This document shows, one piece after another, positions 56,191-64,000 of a stretch of 64,000 nt of DNA. The stretch covers positions 847,725 to 911,724 of the forward strand of contig CH002840.1 in the NCBI GenBank assembly GCA_000149265.1, written 5' to 3'. This stretch comes from Ciona savignyi (Eukaryota > Chordata > Ascidiacea > Phlebobranchia > Cionidae). The notes beneath the pieces were generated by a model. It saw nothing but the letters and a program-made list of their open reading frames with translations, had not been told where the DNA came from and did no database searches. How positions within the stretch are numbered: the first letter of the stretch is position 1; each line of letters begins with the position of its first letter. The position numbers were made by a program, and so were the translations under genes.

Positions 56191-57004
56191 GCTTCCTTTA
56201 ATACAAACTTAAAAAACTAAATGGTTTAATTTATCCAAATGATCCTGCAAAAACACATACGAGTCGAATTTATACTAGTTAAAACATATAATAAATACCT
56301 TATACCAACTTCGGAGGTTAATCATCAGAAATTATTAAAGTCTATTCTATTTGAAGAAAATCGGAACCTACAGTGGTTACCATCGTATTTTCACATTTCG
56401 TTTTACAAAACATTTTTTATATAAGGTGCTCATTCGCTTTTAATTAAAAATTATACTACCACTTTATGGGTTGGCTTACTTGAATTGTTAACAGGTATAG
56501 TTACTTAGTTTACAATAGTTTCATGTTTAAATAAATTTTATTTGTAAATTAACATATTGAATGAGCATCACTGTTTAGAGGTTATTGGGTTTTTAATTAC
56601 AAATGGACTTTGGAACTAGCCAAATCTGCGTAACTTTCTAGAGTTCTTGTTGAAAGGAATGGGTATTATAAGTAACGTAGACTGGTAATATTAATAGTAT
56701 TTCATCGCTGTTTCGTGCCGCCACTACAACGCAACTTATAATTTTTTGCGATAGATCTATTCTACCGGCAAAGTGACCTCTAGCACGCATGACTGATTAT
56801 TGAGATTCAGAAATTTGTAAACGTCTAAAGTTATTTAATTCAGTTGTGTAATTGTTCTGTAATAGCGTTGAGCGTCATTTTTACCATGTTTAAATTTAAA
56901 AGGAATAAATTATTCTCTATAAATTCCATTTTGGATACCTTTGTTTAGCAGGTGCCAGCCTGTGGTTTGCTTGGTTCTAAATTTTTATTTTTTGAACGTT
57001 TAAG
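56191..57004. promoter_or_regulatory. Shared HADHB/HADHA intergenic (bidirectional promoter) region
   Basis: 814 bases separate the two start codons, with HADHB reading left and HADHA right. Known: human HADHA and HADHB are also head-to-head and share a promoter. Seen here: AT-rich, no TATA box obvious for either side. One nuclear-receptor-like half-site (AAAGTGACCT) lies near 56770, not a full direct repeat. It must also contain both 5' UTRs. No coding exon was found; the frame at 56239-56424 has no support. Confidence 0.7.
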
Positions 57005-60000
57005 ATGACTTCTCTAATTCGAACATTTAACCTTGCAAGAAATAATTCTTTCAGCCGCTGGGCATTACTAAATCGAGGTGAGATGTTAACTAAATGTTGT
57101 TGGTATTTTATTTTTAATTCCATGAATATATGTATTTTTAAGATATAAAATTCATAAATGTATATATTCCAAAGAATAATTATAAAAATTATATGAATGT
57201 TCTTTCTTTTCAGGTTCCGGTGGAAGGCATCTGTCAGTTTCATCCTTATTAAACGGTAAACTAACATTAATATATAGTATAACTGTCATGCCAAAAGTGT
57301 ATATTTAGAGTTTCACTACTCTATGGGGCCTGACAGGACAATATTCTACTTGACATTGGTGCGGTAATTTTCTGCATGACCGTAGTAAGAGGGACAAGGG
57401 GTCCTTTTTAACACTAACGTAAGCAGGATAAGGGTATATCCTAATATAACCCCTCCTGCTCATGTAGTGACGAAAATGCTTCTTCCGGCTCATGATATAC
57501 CATGTCCCTCTTGTTTTATAAACCCCAAGTTAATTATGAAATACCCTGTCCTGCTCATGTTGTGACCGAAAAAACTTTGTTCCGCCCCGCAGATTGGTGA
57601 AGCCCTATATTTAAGCATAACACATACAAACTTTGGTTCATTGAGTGTGATCTAAATAAAACCTAAACCCGCAAGTCCTTAATTTTCAACCATTACTATA
57701 CTTGTATTGTTTGGGTTTTTACAATCCTATAATCTTTTTTTTCAGGTAAAAATCTTAATGTTGATTATCAAGATGACATAGCAGTTGTAAGATTGGACAA
57801 AGCAAATTCTAAGGTAAAAATAAGTTACATTGTTAAAACCCAGCAAAAAGTAATATGATTTATAATAATGTATTGTGTTCAAGTACCTTACCTATTGTTC
57901 TGATATTTATAGTTTTTAACACACTTAGATGAACACATTAAGCAAAGAACTGATGGAGGAATTTGAAGAAGTTTTCAATGAAATTCAGCGCAACAAAGCG
58001 GTGAAAGGAGCTGTTCTTATTTCCTCCAAACCTGGAAGTTTCGTAGCTGGTGCTGATATAGAGTGAGTTAAGGAGCTTTTTAAAATATTTTTTTGAACTA
58101 AACCTTATTAGGCCAATAACTAAATGTGCATTATTGAAATTAATTTTAAAAGGGGAAATTTTATAAAATGATTCACTATTAAATGTGTATAAGGTATATA
58201 CTGAAGTTCTAAGGTGGATTTGTGTAATTTTTATTTTAAATTCTGTTTTTAACTGATGATTTGTAGAATTTAAGTATTTAAGGTAATTTGTTTTAAGATT
58301 ATAGGTGCTCCCATTTTAGTATTTAGTTTTACTCAGATTATTTGCCAATTCTAAATTCTGTGGTTAATTTTTATTAACCACATGAAGAACACATATCTAC
58401 TTGTTAACTTTTGAAGCTATTTTTCACCTCAGTTAATTTGTTGCAGTATGTTGAAAAACGCTGGTGGTGAAGCCGAGACAACCGAATTATCAAAAAATGG
58501 ACAAAATCTATTTAATGCACTTGAAAAGAGCAAAAAGCCTTTTGTCGCCGCAATTAATGGAGTTGCACTTGGTGGAGGTCTTGAGGTATTCTTTGATGGT
58601 TTATAATTTAAATAAAATTATAAAAACTATTTTTGGGATAAACATTTCAGTTAAATTGGAATGGTATTTTGATGGTAAGAATACAAAAAAGAATAATAGT
58701 TCAAAATTTTAAAATGGAAACTAAACTACCAATATACAAGACATGAATTACCGTGTATCTATGCATTACACTTCCTACTTTGAAAGTGGAGAACTTCAAC
58801 TTGCAACTATTACTTCCTCCAGTGCCACATTCGTGGCAGAAAGTTTGATTTTAAACTAATACAGTTGTTTTGTCAAAAAGATATGCAAGATTTTGTTTTT
58901 AATATGCTTGCAAATGAGATTGTGGCTTTATATTCACATCGTTTGATTTTCAGCTCACTTTGGCTTGCCAGTATAGGATTGCTACAACTGACAAGTCAAC
59001 CAATCTAGGGGTTCCTGAAGTAATGCTTGGGCTTTTACCAGGTATTATTAATAAAAAAACTGCTCCCTTTTAAAGTTAATAAACTAACTGGTTCCATTTT
59101 TTTATACTTTTTAAAAATGGATGTTTACAATTTTTCTTATGTTTTTTTCCCCATTTTATTTATTAAATTTTTATAATAGATAATTTGTTTTGTTAAGTGA
59201 AATTTACAACCGTAATTAAACCTGATAAAAATATATAATATAATACAAGGTGCTGGTGGTACTCAGAGACTGCCACACTTGGTTGGTGTGGCATCCGCTT
59301 TGGATATGGCTCTGACTGGCAAGATGATCAAACCGAAGAAGGCCAAAAAGATGGGACTTGTTCATCATTTAGTAGAACCGCTTGGTATTTTTCTTGCATT
59401 GTTTTATGTTTAACTTTCAATGAGCATGTTTCATCTCTCTGGTCTTGGTCCCATTGGTAATACTGAAAATAGCCGTTTTTGCATAAAATTTATATTAACT
59501 TCCCGCAACTATAACAATTCCAAAAGGTTGATACTTTTTTTGGAAATTCTTTTTACTTTTGGAATTTTGGTTATTCATAGGCCCAGGACTGGCTGATGCT
59601 GATACGAACACAAGGCAGTACCTTGAGAAGGTGGCGGTTGAAACTGCACGTGGAATCGCCAACGGAACTGTGAAGATTCCACCAATCAAACATTCCACAC
59701 AAGACAGTGAGTTTTTTCCAAAATGATGAAAACAGCCTTTTATTGTTTAGATATAACGCTATAAATCAATTGGCATAGGTGTGTCTTGTAACTAAAAAGT
59801 ACACAGTAGATGTTATTGTTTAAGCTTTTTTAATGCCAGTAAAACTGGTTGATTTGAGGAGAATCATCACTTCTTTCTGGTTTCCAGGAGTCATATCCTA
59901 CCTCCTGAAGTTTGGTGCCTTTCAAAATTACTTTTTCAATAAGATGATAAAAGGAAAAGTGATGAAACAGACAAACGGATTGTTTCCCGCTCCCCTTCTG

Positions 60001-63000
60001 ATTGCTGATGTGAGTTTGGGCTTTTTAGGGGCGTACTTAAATTAATATCTGCACCCTTTTACCTAAATAAGTTAAAATGCAGTGCAACTGTAACTTTGAA
60101 AAACCATATGCGATCAACACATGTATAAGCCCGATATGCAATCAACATGTACAACACCTACATAAAAGAGATCTATATACATAAATATATTGGAGCAGTT
60201 AATGTGGCAATATTGTTATTAAGCCTATATATCTACCAGATGCACATTCCAACCTTTATATAGCAGAAACATAACTCTAAAAATTATTATTCGTTGGTCA
60301 AATACCACAAAGCTGTATGTAATATGTTTTTAACTTTGAATTTAAAATTAGTTTTATATAAAACTGCTCCTTTACTACATGTCGTTATACAGGTGATAAG
60401 AGAAGGTGTGATAAACGGTGCAGAAGCTGGTTACAAAGCAGAGGCTGAAGGATTCGGAAAGTTGTCCCAAACTAATGAGTCAAAATCGCTCATTGGTTTG
60501 TATGACGGTCAAACACACTGTAAGAAAAATCGATTTGGAAACCCTGCCAAACCTGCGAAGTAAGTAATCCATGATTTTGATCTGAAATTGCTCTTATTTG
60601 TTTTCTGTTCAGTTATCACTTCAAAAAAAGCTTTAGCAAAATAATTATTTCAAAATTGTATTGTTTCAAGACTTTTCCTAATCAAACTTTAGGTCTTATT
60701 ATTTAAATATATTATGTTCAGTTACAAAATGACAGCATTTTAAGAACACTTTTTGGATTAAAAGAAGGTCTTGTTAACAAATTTCATTAGCTTGCTTTAC
60801 CATACATTCTTTTCAGTGAAATAGAGTTAAACCATCTAACTAAAGGTGCCTTGGACCCACCCTTTACTTTTTTCTTTAGTATCTTTGTAGTTGCTATTCT
60901 TACATCTCTCAAATCCACAGGTATTGGGTGTAACTTGGGACCTAAATCGCCTATAGACATAATATAAAGGTGGGCACAGCCCCATTACTGTAATGTATTG
61001 TATTGCATTATAAGTTCCAACCTAATTATCATTATCAGGAACATAGCTGTGCTTGGAGCTGGTCTGATGGGAGCCGGTATTGTGCAAGTCAGCATCGATA
61101 AGGGGTACAATGTTGTGCTCAAGGATTCCTTTTCTCCCGGACTTGCCAGGGGACAGGAGCAGATTTACAAAGGCTTCAACACCGCTTCAAAAAAAAAGAA
61201 GATGACTACGTATGGATAAAAACAAATTTAAATATACTTTTTTATGGTTCTGCCGAGTCTTTTAAAAGACCAATTATTTTTTTGGGGATGTTCATTGCAA
61301 GAAGACTTTCTGTTGTTTTAATAATTAATGTTAATAACGTTAATATCATTTTCATATTAAAGATATATCAAAATATTATTATTTTTTATCATTAATTATC
61401 AGTAAGGAATTTGTTTCAACCTTAATTTTTGTAATTTTGTGTGTGCTTCTGCAAAGCATTCTTCCTAGAAAGGACATATGTGTATTGCATTCATCCAGTT
61501 ATGGTTCTGGCCTGAAGGACAAAATGGGAACATATTCCACATAAATATAGGGCCTACTTGCGTGTAATATACACTATCAACTAGTTTCATTAAACACATG
61601 CACTCAATATCAAAAACCAAGTTCTGCAACTGCCTGAATCCATAATACATTCATTAGTTTCTTTATTAGTAAAAACTCTGATCAACAATCCAGCTATATT
61701 GTTCAGTTTTGAACGAGATGCAATAATGGCGAAGTTGGATGCCACTCTGTCATATGATGCATTGCGCAACGCAGACATGGTTATTGAAGCAGTATTTGAA
61801 GACATCGATATCAAGCATAAAGTTGTGAAGGAAACTGAAGCAGTAAGTTGTGATCGATAAGACTGACATTTAACTTCGTTAAATTTCATTACTGTTTTTA
61901 AATAAACCCTACTCTAATTAAAATTCTAAAGTTTAAAAGTTATTTATGATAATAAATATATGTTATTAGGAAAATAAAATATTATTTAAAACTTTGTTTG
62001 TAATTCCTATTTAAACAACAGGTGATTCCTGAACATTGTATTTTTGCATCAAACACATCCGCCCTACCCATCGGTGATATTGCAAAAGCAAGCAAGAGAC
62101 CTGAAAAGGTAAAAAGACTTATTAAGACCCACTCGAGCATACTATACCACTGACAAATGGGTTTAAAACAACTAAGAATGATGCAACTCGCAGGTTATCG
62201 GAATGCACTATTTCTCCCCTGTCGACAAGATGCAGTTGCTCGAGATCATTACCACGGATACCACATCGAAGGACACCGTGGCATCTGCTGTCCAAGTTGG
62301 ACTGAAGCAGGGAAAACTTGTGATCGTGGTCAAGGTAACATTGTTGTACACAGTTTAAAACAATTAAATGCGCAGCAAAACACACACTACGAGGTAGCAT
62401 TTGATTTTATTAGAAGGTTTGCTTAAAATTTTATGAAATTACATTTTTGGCAGAAGATATATGTACTTGTTATTGCAATGAGTGGCTACTTATCAATGCT
62501 GTGCTTGTTTTAACCGCGTAGATAATGGTTTATGCTGTGTTGGTTCCAACCTGCCATTGTGTGCTGCATCTCTGGCTTGAAAAAATTTTAAGTGATAATT
62601 CGTCTTTGTTAACACGGAGTAAATAAAATTAATTTTTCTTGTAAGTCAAAATTTGTCCTGGCAAAAAAACTTTGGGGAGCCATTTAGAGATCACGCATTT
62701 CTGATCACGTGTATCTCCAGTGTATAATGTCCCTGAATAACAGGATGGACCTGGTTTCTACACAACTCGGCTTCTAGCTCCCACTCTTTCGGAAGTCATT
62801 CGGATGTTGCAAGAAGGAGTAGGTCCTCAGAAGATCGACAAACTCGCCACTTCATTCGGATTCCCAGTGGGCATCGCCACTCTGCTGGATGAGGTAAATT
62901 CCATTTAAATATATGTCACTTAACAAGTACTGCTATCACGTTTGGGTTAATCATATAGATTCTATTAAATGTGTAGTTTAGCTTTTTAACCTGCCTACAA

Positions 63001-63901
63001 TACATGAAAATTAGGTCCTGTGTAACCTGCAATATACTGACCAATAAATAGTACCGAATTACAATATGTCCAGTGTTGACAGTAAATTACATTATGTAGT
63101 ATGAACTATCCACTTTTGCCTTTATCGGCTAATAATTTACACACCACGTAAATACCGCCGTTTCTGTCGGCTATCCACAAGGCATTAGTAATATCACCTT
63201 CCCGAAGGTTGGTATCGATGTTGCTGTGCATGTGTCCGAGTACTTAGGTGGGGTGTTTGGTGAACGATTTGCTGGTGGCAACGTGCAAGTTCTGAAGGAC
63301 CTCGTCGCTCGTGGATGCGCAGGTTAGTCATACAGACGTCTATTCGCTTGTAGACCACAATCCAACCTGCGTTTTCTCTTGTTTCTATTCCGATGTTTAC
63401 TCGCCTGTTAATACCACGATCAATCCCCACGTTTACAATTATTTCAATTTAATTATACTTTTGGTCCAACGTCCAATTTAATTATACTTTTGGTCCAATT
63501 TAATTATACTTTTGGTCGTATGCTGAACTGACGTTCAGGCAAACACTGGGAAACTGCTTTTTTATAACTCTAATATTTGGAAGCTAGGTGTCTCAGTGGA
63601 GCAATTTTGGTTCACGTTTAGAACACGCACTCGGAGCGCTGTTCTTTGTATTGTATTTGTTCTAAATACGAGGTAGTCGAAAGTAATCTCGTCAAATTAT
63701 CAGAAGTATTTTCCGTGTACGTTCTGTGTAAATGTGTGTGTCAATATCCGTTGGAAACAACTCAAGTGTCGCATTCGTTCCAGGTCGCAAAACCGGCAAG
63801 GGCGTCTACATGTACTCAGATGCCAAATCAAAGAACAGACCAGTCAACGACACGGCAACTCAGATTTTCAAATCCTTTGCACTGGAACCCGTCGAAGCAG
63901 T
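57005..63901 (+). CDS. HADHA: HADHA, trifunctional protein alpha subunit, 5' part (670 codons)
   Basis: Seventeen exons: 57005-57077, 57214-57255, 57746-57813, 57929-58062, 58447-58585, 58954-59041, 59250-59384, 59581-59706, 59888-60009, 60393-60559, 61039-61209, 61707-61842, 62022-62108, 62194-62334, 62744-62893, 63208-63322, 63784-63901, all in phase. The last ends at GTAAGT, so about 90 codons lie beyond the window. Presequence [14 protein letters not shown]; enoyl-CoA hydratase domain ([33 protein letters not shown]); NAD-binding 3-hydroxyacyl-CoA dehydrogenase domain ([48 protein letters not shown]). Known: it catalyses the hydratase and dehydrogenase steps of long-chain fatty-acid beta-oxidation, in complex with HADHB. 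The exon 16 acceptor (CCCGAAG) has a poor polypyrimidine tract. Nothing looks broken. Confidence 0.96.
57308..57607. mobile_element. Fold-back MITE, relative of 24898-25200
   Basis: The right end (GCCCCGCAGATTGGTGAAGCC) is the complement of the left end of the other copy (GGGCTTCACTAATCTACGGG), and the left end (TTTCACTACTCTATGGGGCC) is a decayed inverse. The interior repeats CCTGCTCATG and GTATATCC in both orientations. Lies in intron 2 of HADHA. Confidence 0.6.
63445..63518. repeat. Short tandem repeat in HADHA intron 16
   Basis: CAATTTAATTATACTTTTGG occurs three times; the last two are directly adjacent and the first is separated by six bases. Confidence 0.85.
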
Positions 63902-64000
63902 GTAAGTGACGCTTTTACTTTGCGCGTTGTCGTTCTTCCTGCAACGCACTTAGGCACAATACTTTGGAAATTGGACATCAAGAATACAGCAGTAAAAATC

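Noticed and set aside
1-64000. CRISPR arrays, bacterial operons, rRNA or bona fide tRNA genes
   Set aside because: None seen. The tRNA-like pieces are SINE heads without complete cloverleaf ends, and the gene structure is animal.

Overview
The window is animal nuclear DNA, AT-rich and intron-rich with short exons. It most likely comes from an ascidian tunicate of the genus Ciona. This rests on the gene set (LRP3/12-type receptor, CYP20A1, head-to-head HADHB/HADHA), compact introns, and many short tRNA-like SINEs and fold-back MITEs. The species cannot be fixed from the sequence alone. Three runs of exactly 100 N are assembly gaps. The multi-exon models were built by hand from splice sites, reading phase and protein similarity.

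Layout. (1) 84-14197: two diverged tandem copies of a two-gene unit. Each holds a secreted collagen/fibrinogen-domain (ficolin-like) gene and a PPxY-containing terminal exon, all on the minus strand. Copy A (84-7841) has an intact ficolin-like gene, a hAT-type insertion just past its stop codon, a SINE, and a 336-bp tandem array. Copy B (8495-14197) has a one-base deletion in its ficolin-like gene. (2) 14421-25489, minus: a complete 13-exon LRP3/LRP12-family receptor (CUB-CUB-LDLa-LDLa-LDLa-TM-PPSY tail, 589 aa). (3) 25951-31173: a hAT-like element carrying a very young Ty3/gypsy LTR element. (4) 33242-41136, plus: a 440-aa single-pass membrane protein with an almost absent ectodomain and a long Ser/Arg/Tyr-rich tail bearing two PPxY motifs. 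(5) 42291-42613, minus: two exons of a small membrane protein. (6) 44365-50126, plus: CYP20A1, 12 exons, 509 aa, with lysine where the haem-ligating cysteine should be. (7) 50573-51386: a doubtful small gene. (8) 51585-56190, minus, HADHB and (9) 57005 to past the right edge, plus, HADHA, head-to-head over 0.8 kb.

How the genes relate. HADHA and HADHB encode the two subunits of the mitochondrial trifunctional protein of long-chain fatty-acid beta-oxidation, and they share one intergenic region as in vertebrates. The PPxY unit, the LRP receptor and the 440-aa membrane protein all carry PPxY/PPSY tails, ligands for WW domains such as those of NEDD4-type ligases. That may be chance or a local theme. 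The most unusual single observation is the CYP20A1 orthologue without its axial cysteine. I found no wholly new defence or mobile system.
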